From: Chaetoceros tenuissimus
Lineage: Eukaryota > Bacillariophyta > Thalassiosirophyceae > Chaetocerotales > Chaetocerotaceae
Length of the DNA: 64,000 bases
Assembly (NCBI GenBank): GCA_021927905.1
Contig: BLLK01000038.1
Span: 2,170,001-2,234,000, forward strand
Reading direction: 5' to 3'
In this document: positions 1 to 9,773 of the stretch, in pieces
Position numbering within the stretch: the stretch's first letter is position 1
How the letters are laid out: the number at the start of each line of letters is the position of its first letter
Program-made: the position numbers and the translations under genes
The notes under the pieces: model-generated
The model's input: the letters and a program-made list of their open reading frames with translations, nothing else
Told to the model about the DNA's origin: nothing
Database searches by the model: none

Positions 1-136
1 TGTTAGAATCCTCGGCGTCGGAAGTTTCAGGAGTACGTTTGTCTCCTTTCCTTTCCTTCTTGGATTTCTTCTTTGGGGATTTTTCCTTCTTGGCTTTCGC
101 CGCTGGGGAGTCAAGGATCTCGTTTGGTTCAACCAT
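1..136 (-). CDS. N-terminus of a Lys-rich protein (partial, runs off the left edge)
   Basis: An ATG on the minus strand at 136 opens a frame that runs off the window after about 45 codons. The visible part begins MVEPNEILDSPAAKAKK and is dominated by Lys, Ser, Glu and Pro (KEKSPKKKSKKERKGDK), with an acidic Ser/Thr/Asp stretch at the cut end. This looks like a disordered, positively charged N-terminus, as in many nuclear or nucleolar proteins, but no domain is visible and no function can be given. The frame has no stop and GC is higher than in the adjacent intergenic DNA, which supports coding. Confidence 0.6.
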   Translation of the reverse strand, partial: MVEPNEILDSPAAKAKKEKSPKKKSKKERKGDKRTPETSDAEDSN

Positions 137-786
137 TGTCTGTTGTTGTACGCTTTTTAGAAGTGTATGGGAGGGCTCAAACCTATTGAATTGAATAGTT
201 GTGAGCATTAGAGTTATTACTACTGTACTACAAGAGGAATGAATCTGGCGATAGAATAGTGGGACTAAATGAACGGTTATGAGAATGTCATATCTTCCCA
301 ACCTGATAGGGACAATATCTGACATAAATGAGACAAATGAAAAGAGGCTCGTTTTCTTTTTCCTGGAAAAAGGAGTAGAAATTTAAATGGCTATTTACCT
401 AGTCATCCGTGTTCATGTCATTCCACCACGGGTTCCACGTCAATCAACCTCATAGTTGCTCCGAGAAAAGTGGTCTTCGTCCCTCCCTACAATACCATGA
501 TCTGCTTCCATGATTGTGTGATAAATGATAAATGCATACACAACACAACACAACGTGCAATTGTATTTCTATCGCATCTATCCCTTTTTGGACCTTGGAG
601 AGAGCTTTCGGAAGCAGAAAAAGGAGAAAGAATAAAAAGTAAGCTTATTCTTTTCCATTCACTTTATTAAATATTTACAATTTCACGTGTCTCACAAAGT
701 ATTAGCACGCTTTGTTCAAACCTTCAAAACTAATTCCTAGAGCACCGCCTCGTTCCTTCCTTAGCTATCGTCACATCGTCGTCACC
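137..786. other. Intergenic region between divergent genes
   Basis: This holds the upstream regions of the Lys-rich gene (minus) and the 7TM gene (plus). A CACGTG hexamer (E-box/G-box type) lies near 684, about 100 bp before the receptor ATG. A 66-codon open frame at 470-670 has no ATG at its start and no recognisable protein features, so it is not called as a gene. Confidence 0.4.
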
Positions 787-2337
787 ATGGCAGTCCAAAA
801 CAGCGAAAACTTCAGTATCAAGCTATGGAAGACACTTGCAACAACACAGATCATCAGTGCCTCTATTTCTTTTTTAGCTTCACTTCTCATCGTTGCTAGT
901 ACAGGCAAGTCCTTCTTGTCTGAGAAAAACAAACATGAAAAAACAGCAAATGAAACTAGATTGAAGATGAAGAAGACAAGTCCATATCGTCGCATCATCT
1001 TTCTCATCAGTTTTTCCGACTTATTTTATTCTCTGGCATGGATCACTGGACCATTTATGACTCAAAAGACGAATCCTCAAGCTCTTTGGGCAGTGAGCAA
1101 CTCGAATACAGCATGTGTAGTGAATGGAACCTTGTTTTCTTTCGGCGCAAGTACAAGTCTACTTTACTATGCTGCTTTGTGTTACTTTTATTACTGCAAA
1201 ATATCTAAACGAATGACCGATGAGCAATTCACCAGTCGCTATGAGAAGAAAATACATGCAATGATTGCAATCATTTGCATAGCTGGTTCATGTCTCAGTT
1301 TTGCTGCAAGCACATATAATACTCATCCCACGGGAACTTTCTGCGCAAATGCGAATACTCCCGCAGGATGCAATCAACAGCCAGAGATATATGGCGAATG
1401 TGACCCAACAGTCAAAACCTATACACCATACCTTGCATATATCAGTATACTGATTACAACATATTCCATAGTCGTCATTATCTACAGCATGATTCGACTT
1501 ATTCACTCTGTATTGAAGAAAGATAAACAATACGGTGATTTGCCTCCTGCCACTCCTTCGAATCCTAGTAATCAGGAACTATTGCACAAATACAATTTAA
1601 GAAAAAAGCTCTTGAGGGAAACAATGTTTCAAGCAATCCTGTACACTGTCAGTTGGTTTATTTGTCAAAGCGGTACGGTTGTAGGGGCAATTTTGCATTT
1701 GAACGGAGTTCCGAATGATAAGTTTCCTCCAGCATTACAGTTTTACTTGGCAGCATTTATACCACTAAACAGTGCCGTCAATGTATTCATTTATACAAGA
1801 CCAGCAGTGAGACATGTCAGGCGTATTGATGCTAGTATTTCTTGGTTTCGAGCAGTTTACATGGTCCTGAAGGTAGGTGGAGAAGCACCACATATGGAAC
1901 AAAGTTCTATTTCAACAAAACAGCAGCAACCACAGCCAGAAAAGAGTAGTCGAGAACCTTTTGGAAGAGGTGAAGTGAATGAATATTACGGATGTGATCC
2001 AGGTCAAGGCTTGGATAGTTTGAATGTCGAAATACTGGGGAGTTTGGAAGAAATGAGTCGAGATAATGTAGCTTATCGATCAGAGGATAAATGGAGTCAT
2101 AATTTAGGTGGCTTTTCTGACTTGAACATGATTCATGAGGAGAGCGAAGAAAGTGGAGAGCTAGATAGTAGATTTCAGGTTTCTGCCATGTCTGGACCGT
2201 CTGGACAAAATATGAATACCAGTGAATTTGAGAGCGGTCTAAGTCTTTCGATGAATACTCCTAGCACAAGTGATATTGTGGAAGAGAGCGGAATTAATGT
2301 ATCAAATGTTGAATCATTTGAAGATGAAGGAAAGTAA
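787..2337 (+). CDS. GPCR-like seven-transmembrane protein
   Basis: A 516-residue intronless gene. The frame is open upstream to 712, but the first ATG is at 787 (MAVQNSENFSIK). Several hydrophobic segments occur in the first 360 residues, including one near residue 20-45, one after a basic loop (KMKKTSPYRR), one around SLLYYAALCYFYY, one around HAMIAIICIAGSC, one around YISILITTYSIVVIIYSMI, one around TMFQAILYTVSWFICQ and one ending NVFIYTRP. The last resembles the NPxxY region of rhodopsin-fold receptors in place only. Cysteines in the predicted second outer loop (CANANTPAGC, GEC) could form a disulphide. The C-terminal 150 residues are hydrophilic and rich in Ser, Glu and Gly, as a cytoplasmic tail for phosphorylation. 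The general layout resembles cAMP-receptor-like/secretin-like receptors of protists; the ligand is unknown. Confidence 0.65.
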   Translation: MAVQNSENFSIKLWKTLATTQIISASISFLASLLIVASTGKSFLSEKNKHEKTANETRLKMKKTSPYRRIIFLISFSDLFYSLAWITGPFMTQKTNPQALWAVSNSNTACVVNGTLFSFGASTSLLYYAALCYFYYCKISKRMTDEQFTSRYEKKIHAMIAIICIAGSCLSFAASTYNTHPTGTFCANANTPAGCNQQPEIYGECDPTVKTYTPYLAYISILITTYSIVVIIYSMIRLIHSVLKKDKQYGDLPPATPSNPSNQELLHKYNLRKKLLRETMFQAILYTVSWFICQSGTVVGAILHLNGVPNDKFPPALQFYLAAFIPLNSAVNVFIYTRPAVRHVRRIDASISWFRAVYMVLKVGGEAPHMEQSSISTKQQQPQPEKSSREPFGRGEVNEYYGCDPGQGLDSLNVEILGSLEEMSRDNVAYRSEDKWSHNLGGFSDLNMIHEESEESGELDSRFQVSAMSGPSGQNMNTSEFESGLSLSMNTPSTSDIVEESGINVSNVESFEDEGK

Positions 2338-3277
2338 ACTTTGTAAATACCAAAGTAGAATTTAGGAATGTTTAAAATATGGAATGAATCAGACAATGAC
2401 AATAACGTCATTCTGACATCATTATAATTTACTTAATACCAAAATAATACATTTCCAAGACAAAAACATGCTTTGACAATTGTCAATCAAATTTAAAAGA
2501 CAGAGCCGTTGAGAAATAACGGTGAAATGAGTGACTCCGACCACTTTTTCGATGTGTTATGTTTGCATGAAGCAAGTACTGAACAAAGGCGCTCCTGAAC
2601 AAGATCGAAAAGAAGCCCAAGTCTCTGTGGAATGTACTACAGGAATATCTGCACTACGAACCTAACTTCAAACATTTATACATTGCTATAGAATCAGAGA
2701 CTGCCATAGCTAGCCATCAGTAACATTGGACTGATTGAAAGATAGAAAAGAGTAAGTTCTGTTAGGCCCATAGCTACAAGCTACAAGTAGCCATCACTGC
2801 CCTAGCTGTAAATATATTGTATTCAATTTTAAAGTACGGTTCGCAAGAGGTCACTAGAGAAAGAATAAGAACTCCTTTGAAATAGACACAAGAGATAAAT
2901 AAAAGGGGCACAAGAAGAAGCATCGGATATAGATGACTACAACTACTGCTGCAGCAGTGAAAGAATACAACTAGCTTTTGGGAGAACTAGCAATCGTATA
3001 AGCAAGACCCGTTCCTAATGTCGATGCACTTCTTCTCTGTGACCCATGTCGATGCAAACATATCTTCCTAAATGTTTTGAATTCATTCGTGCTGCATTGG
3101 AACTATGCCAGTACTAGAGTAGCCATTAGGCTTCTTAATTTCATGCATGAATTTATAGGATGCTTCATTGACACTTGTTCAACTTCTGACACTCTCTTAT
3201 TTATTTCCAATAGAATTACAGCACACAAGTACGACAGCAGTACTTGCTATTGAATATTCACATCACATACATCTAGA
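2338..3277. other. Intergenic region, nothing recognisable
   Basis: About 940 bp of AT-rich sequence between the 7TM gene and the first AGC kinase. No long frame, RNA gene or terminal repeats were seen. A short local repeat of the word CTACAAG is near 2775-2790. It should hold the 3' end of the receptor transcript and the kinase promoter. Confidence 0.35.
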
Positions 3278-5154
3278 ATGGGAAACACAAACTCTGCATC
3301 ACCGGCAGCAACTGAGACTCTACAAAATGAATCTCGTGCATCTTCACCTACCCACACGAAACAAGCCTCGACATCCAGTAAACAACCGTCTCAACATGCA
3401 ACTGAAATCACAGATGAAACGACAGTCGTTTCCATGTCAACATGTGCACTCACACTAGATGGAAATGAACACAGCATGCGAACGCTTGCATCGGCGACGA
3501 GTCACATGACACTTCAAGACGATAAAGAGAAAATGATGCAAAAACTTAAAACGCAACAAATGAAATTGAATACACAATTACCGCATCGAATCAATAGACT
3601 CAGGACGCATTCGATTCAGCAAAATGTCGATATGTCCGATTCGACAGAAGAAAATATACCTATCCCCCCGCCTAATGCTCCTGCAACGCAAAATTCATGG
3701 AATGATGCATGGTTTCAAGATGACGATGATGAGGATGATTCCGATCATGATAATTCATCCGATGAAGATTTGACCAATGAAGGACGCCAAAGGTTAGATA
3801 CGGATATTAGTAAACAAGTTGAAGAAGAATTGCGTCAAGGTGAACATGCTTTGAATGCCTGGGAGACTGATTTACAAGATGGAAAAGAAGATGAGGTTTA
3901 TGTCAAGCCTCATGTAGAAATGTTTTCTCAGTTGCGAGTTTTGGGCAAAGGGTCTTTTGGAAAGGTAAGTGACATGGAATAGATGGATAGTCTTTTTCTT
4001 TGCTTCTATAGGATATATATGTACTCACTTCTTCATTTCCTTCATCTGGTAATTCATAGGTCATACTTGCGCAAAAACAGATTGGAAAGGAAAAGGGACA
4101 ACTGTTTGCCATGAAAGTTTTACGAAAAACACATTTACTCAAAAAACAACAAATTGCAAGGACACGAACAGAGCGCAAAGTATTGTCCATGGTAGATCAT
4201 CCATTCATCATGAAATTGCACTTTGCATTCCAAACTGAAAATAAACTGTTTATAGTGTTGGACTATTGTGCTGGTGGAGAATTATTCTTTCACTTGTCAA
4301 GACATAAACGCTTTTCAGAAGGATGGACAAGGTTTTACACTGCAGAACTATTGCTGGCTTTGGAACATTTACATTCGAGGGGAATCATTTATCGGGATTT
4401 AAAGCCGGAAAACATTTTGCTGGATTCGCAGGGACATGTGAAGCTTGGTGACTTTGGATTGGCTAAATTGAATATACGTCATCCTTATGAAGGAGCAAAG
4501 TCAAGAGTCGGAACACCAGAATATATGGCTCCCGAAGTTATTCAAAAGCAATCACATGGGTTTACAGTTGACTATTGGGGTTTGGGTATGGTGACTTATG
4601 AAATGATGACTGGTTTACCTCCATGGTACACAGAAGATCGAAGCAAAATCTTCAGAAGGCTTCTCAAAGATCCTCTTGTATTTCCATCAGATGTAGACTT
4701 CTCTCCTCATTTAGCTTCCTTCATTGCATCCTTACTCCATCGTCTACCTAAGAAACGACTTGGAGTGAATGGATCCAAAAGTGTCAAGTGCCATTCATTC
4801 TTTCGACGATTAGACTTTAACTTATTAGAGACTAGAAGAGTACAGGCACCAATCTTACCTTGCCAAGGATGGAAACCTCCTAAACCTGAAACTGGAAAAA
4901 AGAACAAACTTTTGGGGATGTTTAGCGGTCAAAGACAAGTCAATACTGGAAACATTGAAGCTATGAGAGCAGACGAACTTGACGAAGCCACCGCCAACTT
5001 TGATAAAACATTTACGCGAATGACATTGGACTCTGACACATCGCATGAATATCATGATGAATCTTCAGATGATGGGTATGCTAGCTCAAGTCATAGAGAA
5101 GAGCTTACTTCCAATTCTTTTGTTGGGTTTACATTTGAAGATCATACGGATTAA
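3278..5154 (+). CDS. AGC-family Ser/Thr protein kinase (one intron), probably N-myristoylated
   Basis: Two exons, 3278-3964 and 4060-5154, joined by a 95-bp GT-AG intron that splits the glycine loop (GKGSFGK|V), give 593 residues. The N-terminus MGNTNS fits the N-myristoylation rule (Gly2, Ser6), which would place the kinase on membranes. Residues 1-220 are low-complexity with an acidic run (DDDDEDDSDHD). The kinase domain shows GKGSFG (223-228), Lys248 in FAMK, YRDLKPEN (Asp342) and DFGLAK (360-365). The activation loop reads SRVGTPEYMAPE, so the usual PDK1-site Thr is a Ser (377). The C-terminus carries an AGC hydrophobic motif FVGFTF (583-588). A second copy with the same plan lies at 9774-11762. 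The family (S6K/SGK/PKC-like AGC) is clear; the subfamily is not. Confidence 0.9.
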
Positions 5155-6200
5155 CTTGTACACTTAATTTACTTGTTGTTTACTTCTACTGCATAGGTTT
5201 CATATATTTTCTATTTCAAACGTCATGTCTTTTTTTACCGTCTTCATGAGATGTTCTCTTTGTCAAGGATCAGTAATCATATCAATAGTCTCCAGCAGAA
5301 CAACTGTCCAAACATAGTCAATAAAATCTGTGAGGAGTAGCAGAACTGAACCAATCATTTCTATCTAAGTTATTGTAAGCGAGAATCCTTTGGACATGGA
5401 AATTGTTTGTGACTATTAAATTTGACTTTAATGCACTGGAAATGGAATGCTTTCTTCTTTAAAGATTCCATAGATTCGCAAGATTCTCAAGAATGTATTG
5501 GAATCTAAAGATATAAAATGAAACAAGCGAATAAAAGGAAAAACTTTGCTCACGCCAAGACAGACTTGATAAAAAAATATTTTTGTTGACATCGTACTTC
5601 CATTTCGCCTATTGCTTACAATCAGACTGTGTACAATGTATGTTTCTTGTTCTGATTTTAAGGTTGTTATAGGCATATCATGCTGGTAGCCAAGATATAT
5701 TGCCCCATGCGTGCTCCAATACACAAAACAGCATCATACACGTCTATGAAAATCAAAACGAATATAAACTCATCAACATATGAATATTTTGAAACTGTAT
5801 CAGTCCATATTTAATCTCTTGTTTCATTCTTCATTCGAGACGAAGTGTGTTGATCAAAAGATCAACTTTCGGAGAAACATTTTGCATATCGGTGAAATAG
5901 TAGGATCTGCTTCTCTCACATTCCTTATTTCTTTGAATGTATCCGAAGTTCGGCTTAATTTACGGCATTTACCTTAAGTAAATTTGCGGAGAAATGCATT
6001 CAATCGTTTATGAAAGAGAACTAAGGAAAAGAGACAAAATCATCGATGTGGTTTCGAATGGTTTCGATGCAACATCCAACCGCTATCGCTTGATCCAACA
6101 TTCTTCCGTGAGTACCACAAATCGTTTGTTCATAAATTTCCGAGTGAACAGCCACAACCACTTCTAACTTCTGAAGCCGCATATCTTTAAAACATCATGA
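5155..6200. other. Intergenic region, nothing recognisable
   Basis: About 1 kb of AT-rich DNA between the kinase and the HSF-type gene. Open frames here (for example 5428-5724 minus, 5780-5977 plus) have no domain or codon features of real genes. An upstream exon of the HSF-type gene may lie at the right end, because that gene has no ATG at the start of its domain. Confidence 0.35.
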
Positions 6201-6202
6201 GC

Positions 6203-6969
6203 CCCATCGTCCATCGTATCAAATAAGAACGTAGATGCCTTCGACTATAGAGAGCCACTAACAAGGGCTAGAGGAGGTGTCAAGCATCCTTTCCCTACTA
6301 GACTATACGCTCTTCTTGAAAAAAGTAGAACTGACGATGAAATAGCCAAGATGATTTCATGGCATCCAAGTGGTCAATCATTCAAAGTCCACAATCAAAC
6401 ATTGTTCTCTAGTACTGTCCAAAAGAAGTACTTCACGCATACAGTATACTCTTCCTTTCGCCGCCAACTGAATCTGTGGGGATTCAAACGCATCAGTGAA
6501 TTTCCTAGAGCTGAGAACTCTCAGCATGGATATTATTCTAATCCAATGTTTGCCAGAGGCCAGTATAGTCTATGTTGCCAAATGCGCAGAGCGAATGTTA
6601 CAGAAACTCCATGTACCAAAGAACAAAAGAGAAACGTAGATACGGAGTGCCTTTCATCTAGTAGCGTTGAAATCATCAAGTCAAGGGAAAATACTCTCCA
6701 AAAAGACGAGAAAGACGGGGGGGTCAACTTTAGAGCCTACTACTCCTAGTATTGATCAGTTTCATAAGAACACTCCTTTCTCCACTAAACACTGCACAAG
6801 TAGTTTAGTATCAGATTCCTCTCATTGTAGTTCTACTGCAGATAGTAATAGTGTTACAAGCGATTTCTCTTCAGAAACAAACGACGAGATCTTTGATATG
6901 AAACAAGTTTCATATCAAGAATCAATTGCCTTTTTCAAGCAAGCTCTAGCCTTTGTCGACGGCCAATGA
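6203..6969 (+). pseudogene. HSF-type DNA-binding protein gene, start unclear and frameshifted in a G run
   Basis: The frame opens after a TGA near 6200 and reads through KHPFPTRLYALLEK and MISWHPSGQSFKV to YSSFRRQLNLWGFKRI, the winged-helix DNA-binding domain of heat-shock transcription factors, a family greatly expanded in diatoms. No ATG precedes the domain, since the first is at 6351 inside it; an upstream exon or loss of the start is possible. At 6715-6723 a run of seven G ends the frame at 6749. The next frame (to 6969) continues with a Ser/Thr-rich stretch and ends SIAFFKQALAFVDGQ, as expected of an HSF tail, so one extra G probably broke the gene or is a sequencing error. Proteins of this class bind HSE-like DNA elements in the nucleus. 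Confidence 0.7.
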
Positions 6970-7417
6970 AAGCAACCTAAGGAATATCAGTAATAGGGAA
7001 GGATAGATATTAAAATTCGTATAAATATCTTTTAGTAGCCAAAGAGTAAAGTAGGAAGCAAGACGAAGCAATCTTGGTTTCAAAAACAAGATATTTTTCA
7101 GCATAATGTTTGGCTTATCGATAAAGAAGATACTATTTTTCTCTGGTCGGTAGGTTGGCAAAACCATTGAAGAAAGATTCAAACATAATGAATAGCTAGA
7201 ATGGAATCCAAGATAATTTTCAAGAGCCTACAACATAGTCGGTACTTGATTCGATGGTTCGCTCATTTACATCAAAACCAAAGAAGTTCAATCTTTGACA
7301 GAGGCGTCCAAGTACCTTCCCGTTCGGAATGCCGGAAGCTACCGGAAACAAGTCCTCACCACTACTAAAAAAGTGATATTTTTCTAAATTCACAGACAAA
7401 AGTTTCACCGACAGGCT
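6970..7417. other. Intergenic region with a weak minus-strand frame
   Basis: AT-rich DNA after the HSF-type gene. On the minus strand a 62-codon frame (7220-7408) reads like protein (LFPVASGIPNGKVLGRL) but lacks an ATG and matches no family known to me; it may be a gene fragment. The right end (from about 7405) is the beginning of the first 8.4-9.2 kb repeat copy, cut off by the hAT-like insertion. Confidence 0.3.
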
Positions 7418-7425
7418 TGTGAGGC

Positions 7426-8447
7426 CAGGTGGTCTGGGGTGAGAGGGTCGAGGGTGAGTGGGTTGGTGAGAGGGTCAACTTGGACGCATAACCTGTAAAT
7501 AATTCAACAAGTTGAATGAGTTATTCCCATCTTTTTGAATTTGGCCGTTGGTTGTATGTGCTCTTGCTAAAAGCAGCAGCAGCTCATCCACCTCTCTCCT
7601 CTCATAAAAACCGTTTCATCGTCTTATGCCATGGTAAGTTTGTCTATTCCTTTTCACTACAATTCACTTAATTCATTCTAAAACAATTTCTGCAGGTTGA
7701 TTTTTGTATCAGGATGAAGTGATATGTATTGATAGGGGTACCAGGTAGGGTATGGCTTAGTTTTTTCGATCACCAAGATCTTCACAGCCATAAAACAAGT
7801 GATCGATTGCACAGCTATGGCTTTGCATAAGGGCTTGCGCTGATCTAAACAAGATTTGTTTTCAAGGAGTATGCTTTGGTTAAACAGGCGTTTGAAATAT
7901 GTTCTGAAAGCTTTTGTGTAAGGATTCTTGGTATATTTTCAGCCCAAACAGACACATGATTATGTGTCAAGTTACACATTCGGTTTGCAGACAGTGACAT
8001 TGACGCAGTAACAAAACGTCTCCAATTCCAGTGTTGAAAAGAGAAAGCAGAAGAGACTATTCAGGTTACAGTATAATTCGAAATGGAAGTTTCCTAAACT
8101 ATTGTAATACCTTTCAAAATTTTAATTTCTAATTTGATGTGCAGTAATATTACTCAATTTCAATTGCTAGTCCAACATTTATGTAAATTGTATTTTAGAT
8201 ATTTTAAAGAATAAGCATATAATAGGCGAAGAAACCTCTATCCAACATCAATTTGATCACCTCATCATACGTATCACACCTTACTTTTCCGCTTTTTTGC
8301 TTTTTTTTCTCTATCACTGTTTTCTGGGATTGATTCAAATGGAAGATTTTAATGCAATTTTAACATATGAAAGAGACTTAGGTTATGCGTCCAAGTCACC
8401 CTCTCACCAACCCACTCACCCTCGACCCTCTCACCCCAGACCACCTC
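7426..8447. mobile_element. hAT-like non-autonomous DNA element, 1,022 bp, long terminal inverted repeats
   Basis: The left end starts CAGGTGGTCTGGGG and the right end is its reverse complement apart from the first base; the inverted repeat runs about 68 bp (7427-7494 against 8380-8446) with one small mismatch. Both sides carry the same 8-bp word TGTGAGGC (7418-7425 and 8448-8455), a target duplication of the length made by hAT transposases. A related uninterrupted copy of the site is at about 8937-8946 in the third repeat copy, which acts as an empty site. No transposase frame is present. Inside, an ATG is directly followed by GTAAGT (near 7629) and a TTTCTGCAG acceptor near 7690, as if the first exon and intron of a host gene had been captured. 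Confidence 0.75.
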
Positions 8448-9171
8448 TGTGAGGCATACAATCAGGTGCAAAAACGTCTTCTTCAACATTCCACATTCCG
8501 CAGGAAGTCAAACATGAACAGATGGCGTCGCGAATCCTTCTCTAGTACGTCAGCAGTTCTTGCCAAGCGTGAATGCTTCGAGAGAAGCTTATACGATAAT
8601 CCAGCTATCCGGATAGTGTCTAGCTGCCTGTGCTCCATAGAAAAGATGTTTGATATTTCATTTCTTTTTCAAGTCAAAGTGTAGTCAGGTGCGAAAATGT
8701 CTTCTTCAACATTCCACATTCCGCGGGAAGTCAAACATGATCAGATGGCGCCGCGAATCCTTCTCTAGTACGTCAGCAGTTCTTGCCAAGCGTGAATGCT
8801 TCGAGAGAAGAAGAAGAAGCTTATATGATCATAATCCAGCTATCCAGATAGTGTCTAGCTGTCTGTCCTCCATAGAAATAGATGTTTGATATTTCATTTC
8901 TTTTTCAAGTCAAAGTGTAGTCAATTCACCGAGACGCTTGTGAGGCATGCCGCGGTGTGCGAAAACGTCTTGTACATTCCACATTCCGCGGGAAGTCAAA
9001 CATGAACAGATGGCGTTGCGAATCCTTCTCTAGCAGTTCTTGCCAAGCGTGAATGCTTCGAGAGAAGCGAATATGATAATAATCCAGCTAGAGTGTCTAG
9101 CTGTCTGTGGCTGCTCCATAGAAATAGATGTTTTGATATTTCATTTCTTTTTCAAGTCAAAGTGTAGTCAA
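8448..9171. repeat. Three degenerate tandem repeat copies of about 230-250 bp
   Basis: Copies begin near 8462, 8688 and 8922. Each has the order GTGC[A/G]AAAACGTC, ACATTCCACATTCCGC, GAAGTCAAACATGA, CAGATGGCG, GCCAAGCGTGAATGCTTCGA and ends TTTTTCAAGTCAAAGTGTAGTCA. The copies differ by substitutions, small deletions and a GAA-rich expansion (8805-8818). The open frames inside (8385-8684, 8650-8889) are similar because the repeats are similar, not because of a protein. The original function is unknown. Confidence 0.75.
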
Positions 9172-9773
9172 CTGCTTTTCATCAATGATTATGTCTAGAG
9201 ACATATTAATCTATTTAGTCATCCAAAATTCATAGCCTTTATCTAATCCTTGGCGAAAGATATATGTATATATATACGGATGGAAATAGTTTCATCAAAA
9301 GCTTTGTTCCTCCTTTACATGATCTTTATAATACTGAATACTCGAAATATTTTTATCAATTCAATTGTATATTTTCCTTTGTTTCAAAATCCAAAGCAAG
9401 AAAAACAAGAAAAAACAAGAAAATACAAAAAAGTAAAATGAAAATTTGTTTACAAGTTTAGATCTAAATAGCACTGAAATAATCACGTTGTGAGACGTTT
9501 TCAAATGAATTTTGAAACGCAACGAAAAAAGAGAAGAACCACTCAATTACCATCAAAGCTTATAGCATTTTCTAATTGAATTACCTACTATATGTTTACT
9601 GTATCGTCCCTTCTTTTCTATCATATATAAAAAGAGAGAAGACAATCTTCTATTGACTGATATTGCCGAGAGTCAAAAGTGAAAAACATTTATTTACATA
9701 TTTTAAAAGAAAGTCAACCTAGAGCTAGAAAAAGACTTAGTCATCAAGAACCACATTTTACAATAAAACAAAA
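9172..9773. other. Upstream region of the second AGC kinase
   Basis: AT-rich sequence with long A/T runs. A TATATAAAAAG stretch at about 9624 could be a TATA-like element for the kinase gene that starts at 9774. Short frames at 9250-9461 are low-complexity and not called. Confidence 0.35.

Noticed and set aside
470-670. 66-codon plus-strand frame upstream of the 7TM gene
   Set aside because: No ATG start, no protein-like features, and it lies in promoter DNA.
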